Made by a program: the position numbers and the translations under genes. Shown here in pieces: positions 33,711-42,093 of a stretch of 64,000 bases of DNA; positions within the stretch are counted from its first letter, which is position 1, and each line of letters opens with the position of its first letter. The stretch lies in contig CAKVCK010000016.1 in NCBI GenBank assembly GCA_934725575.1, positions 22,926-86,925 of the forward strand. The letters are read 5' to 3'. Source of the stretch: an uncultured Bacteroidales bacterium (GTDB lineage: Bacteria > Bacteroidota > Bacteroidia > Bacteroidales > UBA932). Below the pieces are notes generated by a model. The model was not told the origin of the DNA, ran no database searches, and was given only the letters and a program-made list of their open reading frames with translations.

Positions 33711-35396
33711 TTAATTGTCAAACTCGTGGAACAAGGACTGGGAGATGTTGATCATAAAGTCTCCCATTGCCTCAAGTTCCGCCAACATATCAAGATAGTA
33801 GTTGATGGAGAGGAACTTGTCCGCTCCCTTCTCAATCTGGAGAATGCCCTCGTCGCGAAGAGTGTCTCTCGTCTCATTAATCTTGTCCTCGGCATTATAG
33901 GCATTGCTGATGTCCCTAAGCTCACCATCCACAGCCAGTTTCATATTCGAGACCATCACTGCGAATGCCTGATTGACCTTGCCGATCAACAGGTTTACCT
34001 TGCTAATTGTCTCCTCATCGAAATCAAGTTTGTGGACACGCAGACGGGTAAGCAGACGGCTGATGTTCTCACAGCTGTCACCCAGACTCTCCAACTCGCT
34101 GATGACACGGTAGATAACCTTGACCTCACGTGCCTCGTGATCGTTCATAGACTCTGTCGTGAGGCTGTTCAGGAACGCTGCGATCTCATATTCAAACCTG
34201 TCCGTCACCTCCTCGCACTTGACCAGTTTCTGCCGATATTCCTCAAACTTGTCCGGATCCTTTTCATTCACAGCCAGTTTTACATACTGGAAGCCATCCT
34301 GGGCAGTCACTGCGAAGTTCACAGCCTCCTTGTACGCCTGTTCGATTGAGATTGAAGGAGTTCCGAAAAGTCTGCCGCTGCCGATGAACTTCAGATGGAA
34401 GTCCCCTTTCTCAGGAGCCGGCTCCTTGATCCACTTCGTCAGCAAATCAGCGAACGGCTTGCGGAACCAAACCAGAACCAATGTTGAAATTGCATTGAAC
34501 AGAGTGTGGACGCAGGCGATGCCGAATACCGCGGTCATCTGAGAATCAAGCCCAAACAAAGAAACCAGTCCAAGATTGATTTTTATGAATATATTAAAGA
34601 ATATCAGCACAAATACAGCTCCGGCCACATTGAACACTGTGTGGGCGAGCGCGGCCCTTCGTGCCTGGACACCAGCCCCGCTGGCGGCGATATTTGCACC
34701 GATCGTGGTTCCGATGTTCTCTCCGAGAACCATAGCGGCAGCCATCGGGAACGGCAGCCAGCCAAGATATGCGAGCACCATCGTCAGCACAACCGTGACA
34801 CTGGATGACTGGAGGATAAACGTGATGACAACGCCGATGAGCATAAATATAAGCACCGAACCAATTCCGTGCGAAGCAAGTCCTGCTATTGAGCCTGCGA
34901 TCTGAGGGACAGTGTCAATGGCTGGTATCGAGGACTTTATGTAAATCAGTCCAACGAAAACCAGTGACAGTCCCAGAACGGCCTGACCGATGTTCTTGAC
35001 CAGTGATTTTTTCAGAAGAGTCATCACAAAGCCGGCTCCAAGCAGTACAAATGCCAGAACCGTCACATCAAGCCAGAACCCCGTAGCCGCTATGATCCAA
35101 GCTGTTATGGTAGTTCCGATGTTGGCTCCCATTATCACGCAGATGCCTTGTTTAAGCGATAGGGTAGCAACGCTCACAAGGCTGGCCACCAATATTGTCG
35201 TGGCACTTGACGACTGGACAACGGCGGTGATTCCGGCTCCTGAAAGGATCTGCTTGAACGGCGTTCCTGAGGTCATCCATTTCTCAAAACGTCTCAGGCG
35301 ATCACCGCAGGATTTCTGAATTCCAGAGCTGAGCATCTCAAGTCCGAAGACAAATAGCGCCAAAGCACCAAGAAGTGTCAGTAGTTGCAAAATCAT
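33711..35396 (-). CDS. Na/Pi cotransporter family protein with PhoU-like C terminus
   Basis: Sodium-phosphate symporter of the NptA/PNaS type. The 561-residue protein has two inverted membrane repeats each with the substrate motif QSSS (VVQSSSATTILVAS near 60 and ILQSSSVTVVLTM near 195) and GANIGTT / GENIGTT. The last 220 residues are helical with acidic pairs (LVKCEEVTDRFEYEIAAFL, ESLGDSCENISRLL), a PhoU-like domain that may regulate transport. It lies between fprA and rlmD on the same strand. Confidence 0.92.
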   Translation of the reverse strand: MILQLLTLLGALALFVFGLEMLSSGIQKSCGDRLRRFEKWMTSGTPFKQILSGAGITAVVQSSSATTILVASLVSVATLSLKQGICVIMGANIGTTITAWIIAATGFWLDVTVLAFVLLGAGFVMTLLKKSLVKNIGQAVLGLSLVFVGLIYIKSSIPAIDTVPQIAGSIAGLASHGIGSVLIFMLIGVVITFILQSSSVTVVLTMVLAYLGWLPFPMAAAMVLGENIGTTIGANIAASGAGVQARRAALAHTVFNVAGAVFVLIFFNIFIKINLGLVSLFGLDSQMTAVFGIACVHTLFNAISTLVLVWFRKPFADLLTKWIKEPAPEKGDFHLKFIGSGRLFGTPSISIEQAYKEAVNFAVTAQDGFQYVKLAVNEKDPDKFEEYRQKLVKCEEVTDRFEYEIAAFLNSLTTESMNDHEAREVKVIYRVISELESLGDSCENISRLLTRLRVHKLDFDEETISKVNLLIGKVNQAFAVMVSNMKLAVDGELRDISNAYNAEDKINETRDTLRDEGILQIEKGADKFLSINYYLDMLAELEAMGDFMINISQSLFHEFDN

Positions 35397-35465
35397 ATAG
35401 GGTAGTGTTTACAATACATTCAACTTAACATAATCCAAATTGTGTAACAAAGTAGGTAAGTGCCG

Positions 35466-36626
35466 CTACACAAGGGAAACTATTGATTCTGAGTCGAATT
35501 TGGCTGGTGTGTATCCTTGTTTGAAAGTCACGCCTTCGCCAAGAATCTCAAATCCAGCCGTGGTCGCCATCTCGTTCAGCAATCGGACACTGGCGGCTGC
35601 CCAGGTGAACGAACCGAATGCGAAGAAACGTCTGTTCTTGACCAAACGGTCGCATATTGCCTCCATCAACTGTCTGACAGGCGGCAATATTCCATTATTA
35701 TATGTTGGAGAACCAAGAATCACAGTGTCATATTTGAACACGTCACGCAGAGCGAAAGAATAACTTTCCTCATTCAGATTGTGGAGCGTGAACGGAATGT
35801 TATGCTTTTTCAAGGACTCAGCCAACGCCAGAGCGGCTTTTTCAGTGTTGCCGTACATCGAACCGTAAGCCAGGCAGACACCGTGCTCAAGCGGCTCGTA
35901 ACGACTGAACTTGTCATATAATGAGACGACCTCAGGGATATGATTCTCCCAAACCGGGCCGTGGGTGCTGCAAATCCGGCATATTTCCAAACCGGAAAGT
36001 TTCTTTAGCGCGGCCTGGACCGGAGCGGCATATTTCCCGACTATATTCGAGTAATACCTCGTCATCTCGTCTTTATATTCATTGAATATGTCTGATCGCG
36101 AGTCTATTACACTTTCCGGGAAAGTTCTGAACGTGCCGAAGGCATCGCCTGAGAACAAGGTTTTCTCCTCCGGACACCAAGTCACCATAGTCTCCGGCCA
36201 GTGGACCATCGGAACCATAAAGAATTGGAGGCTAATGTCTCCCAGAGACAATGTCTCCCCCTCTTTAATCACTTGAATATTGTCTGTAAGACCTTGATAG
36301 CCTTCAATCATCGGCACTGCCTTGGCGTTTGTAACTATCGTACAATCAGGATATTCATTCCTTATCACGTTTTGGAGTGCGCTGTGATCCGGCTCCATAT
36401 GATTGACCACAAGATAGTCGATCTTCCTGTCCCCTATCTCGGACTTGATGTTGGCAAGGAACTCGTCCTTGAATGCCACTGCGGCCGTGTCAATCAAGGC
36501 AATTTTTTCATCCACAACCAGATTGGAGTTATAGCTGACACCAAAAGGTAGCGGCCATTGCCGCTCGAAGAGCTTGGTCTGGCGATCGTTAACGCCAACG
36601 AAACGGATTCTTTCAGATAGTCTCAT
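35466..36626 (-). CDS. A-type flavodiiron protein (FprA family)
   Basis: Diiron/FMN enzyme that reduces O2 to water or NO to N2O, protecting anaerobes. The 386-residue protein has the metallo-beta-lactamase-like diiron domain with HMEPDH (H-x-E-x-D-H ligands), MVHWPETM, SGDAFG and CSTHGPVW, then a flavodoxin domain from about 250 (AYGSMYGNTEKAA; GSPTYNNGILPP; GSFTWAAASV). All iron ligands are present. The ATG at 36626 (MRLSERIRFVGVND) is chosen over a longer frame whose 20 extra residues show no homology. No rubredoxin gene is adjacent. Confidence 0.93.
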   Translation of the reverse strand: MRLSERIRFVGVNDRQTKLFERQWPLPFGVSYNSNLVVDEKIALIDTAAVAFKDEFLANIKSEIGDRKIDYLVVNHMEPDHSALQNVIRNEYPDCTIVTNAKAVPMIEGYQGLTDNIQVIKEGETLSLGDISLQFFMVPMVHWPETMVTWCPEEKTLFSGDAFGTFRTFPESVIDSRSDIFNEYKDEMTRYYSNIVGKYAAPVQAALKKLSGLEICRICSTHGPVWENHIPEVVSLYDKFSRYEPLEHGVCLAYGSMYGNTEKAALALAESLKKHNIPFTLHNLNEESYSFALRDVFKYDTVILGSPTYNNGILPPVRQLMEAICDRLVKNRRFFAFGSFTWAAASVRLLNEMATTAGFEILGEGVTFKQGYTPAKFDSESIVSLV

Positions 36627-36643
36627 CTTATTCAAAAATGTTC

Positions 36644-36691
36644 TGCCGTTGTACTTAATATAAGCCTCACGGCAAGTAATAGACAAATTTA
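36644..36691 (-). promoter_or_regulatory. Candidate fprA -7 box and leader hairpin
   Basis: CAAATTTA at 36684-36691 reads TAAATTTG toward fprA. In the presumed leader, ACGGCA (36669-36674) pairs with TGCCGT (36644-36649) in a 6-bp stem. Confidence 0.45.
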
Positions 36692-36713
36692 CGAAACTTA
36701 TTCCGCTTTTTCT

Positions 36714-36721
36714 TAAATTTG
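36714..36721 (+). promoter_or_regulatory. Candidate -7 box of rarA
   Basis: TAAATTTG, 22 bp from the divergent fprA box and 103 bp before the rarA start. The long AT-rich leader that would result carries no obvious motif. Confidence 0.45.
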
Positions 36722-36824
36722 CGTTCAGTTAGGCCGAAAAATAGCCGGAGAACCGTGCTAACATAAATGTTACAGCGATAAACATTATTGTTTTCAATAT
36801 TAATTATACGATATTTAATTAAAT

Positions 36825-38147
36825 ATGCCAGATATTTATCAAAGAACGGGACAAAGCGCTATGCTCCCACCTCTTCCGGAGCGGATGAGGCCAAAAAATC
36901 TGTCTGAATATGTCGGACAGAGGCATCTCGTGGGCGAAGGGTGCATACTTAGAAAGATGATCGAGAACGGGAATCTGTCCTCATTCATCCTATGGGGGCC
37001 TCCGGGTGTCGGGAAAACCACTTTGGCCGGGATAATCGCCCAGACTTTGTCAAGGGATTTCTACACCCTCTCGGCGGTCAGTGCCGGAGTTAAGGATGTC
37101 CGTGATGTCATCGACAAGGCAAAAGGAGCATCTGTGTTTTCCAACGGCGCGGCACCGATCCTGTTCATAGACGAGATACACCGCTTCAACAAGGCCCAGC
37201 AGGATGCCTTGCTCGGAGCTGTGGAAAATGGTACGATTGTCCTGATCGGAGCCACGACCGAGAACCCATCTTTCGAGGTGATCACCCCTCTTCTGTCCAG
37301 ATGCCAGGTCTTTGTTCTGAAATCATTGGAAGTCAACGATCTTCAGATGCTATTGGACAGAGCCTTGAAAAATGATGTGCTGCTGAAGGAAAAGGACATT
37401 GAAGTCAAGGAAACCGAGGCCCTGTTCCGTTACAGCGGAGGCGACGGCAGGAAACTGCTGAACGTCCTTGAGATCGTCATCGACTCATTCGCGGGCAAGG
37501 AGTCACATATAGTCATTGACAACGAGACCGTTACGGGGTGCATTCAAGAAAATCTTGCGATTTACGACAAGGACGGCGAGATGCACTACGACATCATCTC
37601 GGCGTTCATCAAATCCATACGCGGATCAGATCCGAACGCCGCTGTCTATTATCTGGCAAGGATGCTGAACGGTGGCGAGGATCCGCTGTTCATCGCAAGA
37701 CGACTCTGCATTTCCGCCGCGGAAGATGTCGGACTTGCCAACCCGAATGCGATGCTGCTTGCGAACTCGTGCTTTCAGATCGTCCATCAGATCGGTATGC
37801 CGGAAGCCAGAATCCCGCTGTCTGAGACTACAATCTACCTTGCAAGTTCCCCTAAAAGTAATGCGGCATATCTTGCGATAAACAAAGCGATTGAAGTGGC
37901 CAACAAAGACAAGACGGCACCAGTGCCTCTCTACCTGAGAAACGCACCGACCAAACTTATGGAAGAGTTGGGATACGCAGACGGCTACAAATATGCCCAC
38001 GACTATCCTGGTCACTTCGCCGATCTGGAGTTTATGCCGGCCGGCCTTGAAGGCACCGTGTTCTACGAGCCGGCGCCTAACCCACAGGAGGACAGGCTGA
38101 AAGCCTATCTCGAAGCCTGCTGGCCTAAGTACTACACAAAAAAGTAA
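36825..38147 (+). CDS. rarA: Replication-associated recombination protein A (RarA/MgsA)
   Basis: AAA+ clamp-loader-like ATPase that acts at stalled forks. The 440-residue protein has PLPERMRPKNLSEYVGQRHL, Walker A ILWGPPGVGKTT (about 56-66), Walker B LFIDEIHRFNKAQQD, sensor GATTENPSFEV and the C-terminal MgsA domain (DPLFIARRLCISAAEDVGLANPNA, GHFADLEFMP). Length and motifs fit the family. It is followed after 51 bp by the cation antiporter gene on the same strand. Confidence 0.95.
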   Translation: MPDIYQRTGQSAMLPPLPERMRPKNLSEYVGQRHLVGEGCILRKMIENGNLSSFILWGPPGVGKTTLAGIIAQTLSRDFYTLSAVSAGVKDVRDVIDKAKGASVFSNGAAPILFIDEIHRFNKAQQDALLGAVENGTIVLIGATTENPSFEVITPLLSRCQVFVLKSLEVNDLQMLLDRALKNDVLLKEKDIEVKETEALFRYSGGDGRKLLNVLEIVIDSFAGKESHIVIDNETVTGCIQENLAIYDKDGEMHYDIISAFIKSIRGSDPNAAVYYLARMLNGGEDPLFIARRLCISAAEDVGLANPNAMLLANSCFQIVHQIGMPEARIPLSETTIYLASSPKSNAAYLAINKAIEVANKDKTAPVPLYLRNAPTKLMEELGYADGYKYAHDYPGHFADLEFMPAGLEGTVFYEPAPNPQEDRLKAYLEACWPKYYTKK

Positions 38148-38198
38148 TACAGTTTACTATTTTTTCATTAAATTTGTATCTCGTTAATATTATAAAGA

Positions 38199-39185
38199 AT
38201 GATAACTGAGATCCTTATTCTGCTCGCCGGGCTTGCGTTGGTCGTGCTTGGAGCCGATTGGCTCGTTGACGGCTCTTCCACTATAGCAAGAAAAGCCGGA
38301 CTGAGCGAATTTGTAATCGGCCTTACGATCGTCGGAATCGGAACATCGATGCCGGAACTGGTCGTCAGTCTTGCCGGAGCCTTGAAAGGCAACGCCGACA
38401 TTGCGGTAGGCAACATAGTCGGCTCTAACATATTCAACGCCCTTTTCATACTCGGATTCACCGCGCTGATAAGACCGATCTCAATGACACGTGACAATGT
38501 CAAGACCGATATCCCGCTCAACATCATCACCACAGTTCTCCTGATCATATTCGGAATGCACTTCACGCTGTTTGGGATAGGCAACGACAACACGTTGTCA
38601 AGATTGGACGGCGTTATTTTCCTTATACTTTTCGCCGCTTATATGTACTGGTCCTTCAAGTCCGGAAAGAATGAGGAAACTAATGATGCGACGGAGCCGG
38701 AAAACAAAAAATTATGGGTGGCGATCCTGATGGTTCTGGGAGGATTGGCGGCTTTGATTTTCGGAGGCGACAAGTTCGTGGACAGCGCTACCAAGATAGC
38801 CAGAATGCTGAACATCAGCGACAAGTTCATCGCGGTCACAATCCTTGCCGGTGGTACCTCGATGCCGGAATTCGTGACCTGTGTGGTGGCGGCGGCAAAG
38901 AAAAAAGGGCAGCTGGCTCTCGGGAATATCCTTGGCTCGAACATCGGCAATATCCTTATGATTCTGGGCGTTTCCGCCGTTGCCTACAAGCCTCAGCCCG
39001 GTTCCCCGTCAGGTCTGTCATTCTCAGGAATGACATTCGTCGATCTCGGAATATTGCTGCTCGGGGCCTTGCTGATCTGGGTCAGCGCGTTCACACGCAA
39101 AGGACGGAAGCTGGACAGAGTCGAAGGGAGCATCCTGCTCGCCTGCTTCGCCGGGTATATGACATGGCTGCTGATAAATCTGTAA
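38199..39185 (+). CDS. Calcium/sodium antiporter (CaCA family, YrbG-like)
   Basis: Inner membrane cation exchanger of 328 residues with two homologous halves. Each half carries the alpha-repeat: GIGTSMPELVVSLAGAL with GNIVGSNIFNALFILG in the first, and ILAGGTSMPEFVTCVVAA with GNILGSNIGNILMILG in the second; the acidic Glu in (G)TSMPE is the ion-binding residue. Ten membrane segments are expected. Ca2+ or another divalent ion may be the substrate. It lies 24 bp before the cysteate-synthase-like gene. Confidence 0.92.
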   Translation: MITEILILLAGLALVVLGADWLVDGSSTIARKAGLSEFVIGLTIVGIGTSMPELVVSLAGALKGNADIAVGNIVGSNIFNALFILGFTALIRPISMTRDNVKTDIPLNIITTVLLIIFGMHFTLFGIGNDNTLSRLDGVIFLILFAAYMYWSFKSGKNEETNDATEPENKKLWVAILMVLGGLAALIFGGDKFVDSATKIARMLNISDKFIAVTILAGGTSMPEFVTCVVAAAKKKGQLALGNILGSNIGNILMILGVSAVAYKPQPGSPSGLSFSGMTFVDLGILLLGALLIWVSAFTRKGRKLDRVEGSILLACFAGYMTWLLINL

Positions 39186-39209
39186 TGAATATATTAACAC
39201 ACAATAACG

Positions 39210-40493
39210 ATGAAATTCAAACCAACAAATTACCAGCTTGTGAACGTCGGTTCCGGGAGAATATTCCAGGATGCCGGTTGGACATTGGCTGATCCGGAGG
39301 CTTCCGCGCCATCACTGGTAAGGGCCGTGTATGAGAATGAGAAGTTTACTCCACGTGACGACCTCAAAGGGCTTTACAGATACGCCGAATGGCTTCCGAT
39401 CAACAGGACGCTGAAAAATTCACACGCTCCTGTTACCTACAAGAGCAAGGGACTCGCCGAGCTTCTCGGGATGGAGAACCTGTACATTACCCTGTCCGGC
39501 TACGTTCCAAAGCATGGTGCCAAGATGGAGACCTGCTCTTTCAAGGAGACCGAGGCGTTCTCTGTCTGCGCAAGGCTGCCGAAAAACGACAAGCACATCC
39601 TCGTTGTCCAGTCCGCTGGCAATACCGCCAGGGCCTTCGCACGTGTCTGCTCAGACAACGACATTCCGATCGTGATCTGCATCCCGAACGACAACATCAG
39701 CGACCTTTGGTTCCTGAAAAGGCTCAAACCTTGCGTGAAGGTCATCGCAACCCCGAATGGCACAGACTATTACGATGCCATCGCCCTTGGAGAGAAGCTT
39801 TGCAAGGATTCCCGCTATCTGGCCGAAGGCGGTGCGAAGAACATTGCCAGAAGGGACGGAATGGGAACTACCCTGCTAAGTGCCGTAGAGACCATCGGAC
39901 GTATTCCTGACGCATATTTCCAGGCTGTCGGCAGCGGAACCGGCGCGATCGCCGCTTGGGAAAACGCGTGCAGGCTTGCCAAGGATGGCCGCTTCGGCGA
40001 GAACAAGATGAGGGTTTACTGCGCTCAGAACGCTCCTTTCACCCTTATGTACGATTCCTGGAAAGCCGGATCAAGAGACCTTGTGCCGATCACTCCGGAA
40101 GAGTCCAGAAAGAGCGCCGAGGTGATCCTCGCGAAGGTTCTTTCCAACAGAAAGCCGCCGTACAGCCTTGCCGGAGGCCTGTTTGACACACTCAAGGAGT
40201 CCAACGGCGACTTCTTCAAGGTCACCAACGATGACATTGTCTATTGGATGCTCCAGTTCTTCAACAAAGAGGGCTACGACATATTCCCGGCCGCCGCTTC
40301 CGCTGTGGCAGCTTTGAAGAAAGCTCTTGACGAGGGTACAGTCAAAAAAGACGAGACCGTTATGCTGAATATCACAGGTGCCGGAATGCTTAACGCCACA
40401 AGCAAAGGCTTCGAGCTGAAGAAGCCGGATCTGATCCTCAGCACAGAGCTTTCCGCAGAGGAGGTCATCGCCAGTGTGGATCGGCTGTTTTAA
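39210..40493 (+). CDS. Cysteate synthase-like PLP enzyme (threonine synthase family)
   Basis: Fold-type II PLP enzyme of 427 residues. The PLP lysine is in ETCSFKETEAF (about 109-119), SAGNTARAFA forms the cofactor phosphate/Asn contact, and VGSGTGAIAAWE the glycine loop. It is closely similar to the Bacteroidota proteins annotated as cysteate synthase, which convert O-phosphoserine and sulfite to cysteate, rather than to canonical threonine synthase; from sequence alone the acceptor cannot be proved. Cysteate is the precursor of capnine and sulfonolipids in some Bacteroidota. No sulfonolipid partner gene is adjacent. The start follows a 24-bp gap after the antiporter. Confidence 0.72.
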   Translation: MKFKPTNYQLVNVGSGRIFQDAGWTLADPEASAPSLVRAVYENEKFTPRDDLKGLYRYAEWLPINRTLKNSHAPVTYKSKGLAELLGMENLYITLSGYVPKHGAKMETCSFKETEAFSVCARLPKNDKHILVVQSAGNTARAFARVCSDNDIPIVICIPNDNISDLWFLKRLKPCVKVIATPNGTDYYDAIALGEKLCKDSRYLAEGGAKNIARRDGMGTTLLSAVETIGRIPDAYFQAVGSGTGAIAAWENACRLAKDGRFGENKMRVYCAQNAPFTLMYDSWKAGSRDLVPITPEESRKSAEVILAKVLSNRKPPYSLAGGLFDTLKESNGDFFKVTNDDIVYWMLQFFNKEGYDIFPAAASAVAALKKALDEGTVKKDETVMLNITGAGMLNATSKGFELKKPDLILSTELSAEEVIASVDRLF

Positions 40494-40520
40494 TTCGTGA
40501 GATATTTCGCCTCGATGGAG

Positions 40521-40585
40521 GCAGCAAAAAACTGAATTTCAAATTTTGCACGTTACCAAAATTTGAAATTCAGTTTTTCTGCTGC
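40521..40585. repeat. 28-bp-stem palindrome, first of a mirror pair
   Basis: The arms 40527-40548 and 40557-40578 are perfectly complementary over 22 bp, around the 8-nt loop CACGTTAC. GCAGCA (40521-40526) pairs on with TGCTGC (40580-40585) after one bulged base, giving about 28 bp. The central 26 bp (40540-40565) recur in reverse complement at 40736-40761. Confidence 0.85.
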
Positions 40586-40727
40586 TTTAAAGGCTTTATC
40601 AAAACAGGAATGAGGCACATAACAAAAATGTTTACATAAATAACTAATTTGTTTTTAGTATTACAAAACAAGCAAATAGCAAACAAATCGCATAATGAAC
40701 GAAAAACCGCGCCGCGTTCAGAAAATA

Positions 40728-40769
40728 AAAATTCCCAAATTTTGGTAACGTGCAAAATTTGGGAATTTT
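40728..40769. repeat. 17-bp-stem palindrome, second of a mirror pair
   Basis: Arms 40728-40744 and 40753-40769 are perfectly complementary (17 bp) around the loop GTAACGTG, which is the exact reverse complement of the loop of the first palindrome. Bases 40736-40761 are the inverted copy of 40540-40565. Confidence 0.85.
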
Positions 40770-40835
40770 CTATTTTTGAACGCCCTCTTCGGGCGTGATA
40801 TTGCGTTGATTTCTACAACAGAGTCGCTTCTAAAG

Positions 40836-42008
40836 TTATTCCTGGCGAAGCGGCTCACCGGAGACGAGACGCTCCTTGGACTCAACCGGATTGGAATAGA
40901 TGCGAAGGAATATGTCACGGAGTTCGGCACGGTTGAGACGACGCTCCACCTTATCCAACCGATGCTCAGTATATTCAGTGAACTTCTCAACATCCTCCGG
41001 AGTATAAAGCTCCGCATACTTATAACTATGATTTACAAGGTCATAAGCGATATAGTTAGTCTTCCAGAGCTGATAGCCGGCGATGATCCTCTTGTCCACC
41101 GCGTGCCTGATGGCCTGATAACGGTCATTCTTATCGCAATGCGAAGCCAACTCGATCTCGTCCGGGGTTATCGGCAGACCGAAGTTAAGATGCACGTCAC
41201 CTTTCTGCTGGCGGATACCCATAACAATGCTGTGCATATCCTCGGTGCGTGTCTTTACATATTTCTGAGTCCTGGAGATAAGAATCTCACGCGCCTTGCG
41301 GACATCGCACGGTTCATATTCATAAGAGATGCTGAGAGGAACAATGTTCAACTCGGAAAAGTTCTCTTTGAACGACTTCGTGCCGCTCATATCCAGCATC
41401 TTCAGCAGGCCCTGCTCCGTAGTGTCGATTCCGTCCTTTGTGCGTCCTTGCCTCTGCGCCAGCCAGATAGAGGATTTACCGGAAGTGATTGTTTGACGGA
41501 TGTATTTGGAAAGTATCTGCGAGGAAAGGTAGAGTTCCCTTGCCGAAATCCCGCGGATCACCCGGATCATCCTGTTGGAACGGAGAAGATATTCAACTGT
41601 CTTGCTCTGCTTGATGAGGTTGTCGCCGACACAGATCTCCGTCATCGGGATGCCGTTCCTGAAAAGCACCTGTTGGGTGATGGCCGGATCAAGGATGATG
41701 TCCCTGTGATTGGACATCGCAAGGAATTTTCCTTTGATCTCCTTGATATAACTGATGCCGTCATAGGAGAAGTTGTGGATTGTGTTATCCATAACCCAGG
41801 ACACAGCCTTGTTCATCACAATTTCCTGGAACTCATCGATATTATGCACACTCTTCAATGCGTTCCGAAGGAAAAAGATCGGCTCGTCTGGGAAAAGATA
41901 TTCGGAAATAGCCAGCACAGCGGGATGATTCGCGACCTTGTTCAAGGCCTCGACCGCCTCAGCATCGTTGTAAGGACAGATGCTTTCGAATTCAGATGAA
42001 TCAGCCAT
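40836..42008 (-). CDS. Lysophospholipid/glycerol-phosphate acyltransferase family protein
   Basis: The 390-residue protein contains a PlsC/PlsB-like acyltransferase core: the catalytic NHxxxxD motif as LAMSNHRDIILDP (about 95-107) and the later WLAQRQGRTKDG block that positions the glycerol phosphate. No clear membrane helix is seen, so it is probably peripheral. It likely acylates a lysophospholipid or related acceptor, but the exact substrate is unknown. It is longer than standard PlsC (about 245) and closer to the soluble PlsB-like group of Bacteroidota. It has its own promoter box and converges on the cysteate synthase gene. Confidence 0.82.
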   Translation of the reverse strand: MADSSEFESICPYNDAEAVEALNKVANHPAVLAISEYLFPDEPIFFLRNALKSVHNIDEFQEIVMNKAVSWVMDNTIHNFSYDGISYIKEIKGKFLAMSNHRDIILDPAITQQVLFRNGIPMTEICVGDNLIKQSKTVEYLLRSNRMIRVIRGISARELYLSSQILSKYIRQTITSGKSSIWLAQRQGRTKDGIDTTEQGLLKMLDMSGTKSFKENFSELNIVPLSISYEYEPCDVRKAREILISRTQKYVKTRTEDMHSIVMGIRQQKGDVHLNFGLPITPDEIELASHCDKNDRYQAIRHAVDKRIIAGYQLWKTNYIAYDLVNHSYKYAELYTPEDVEKFTEYTEHRLDKVERRLNRAELRDIFLRIYSNPVESKERLVSGEPLRQE

Positions 42009-42033
42009 AATAAATCATCGTTAGTAATCTTTG

Positions 42034-42041
42034 CAAATGTA
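42034..42041 (-). promoter_or_regulatory. Candidate -7 box of the acyltransferase gene
   Basis: CAAATGTA reads TACATTTG (TAnnTTTG) toward the acyltransferase, 26 bp before its ATG. Confidence 0.45.
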
Positions 42042-42093
42042 AGCAATTTACTTAACATTCGCAAAGGCTTGTAACCATCAATCCACAAAGGAC

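Larger units (their letters stand above)
40494..40835. other. Convergent intergenic region with two mirror hairpins
   Basis: This 342-bp stretch between the convergent cysteate synthase and acyltransferase genes has no credible gene. It contains two long palindromes (see separate entries), about 140 bp of AT-rich DNA between them, and a third small hairpin ACGCCC (40780-40785) with GGGCGT (40791-40796). Confidence 0.7.

Noticed and set aside
39210..40493. Calling this gene threonine synthase (thrC)
   Set aside because: The overall sequence resembles the Bacteroidota cysteate-synthase group more closely, and no thrA or thrB is adjacent.
40570..40755. Small minus-strand frame of 61 codons between the mirror hairpins
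   Set aside because: It consists largely of the palindromic repeats and AT-rich spacer; no coding signal is visible.
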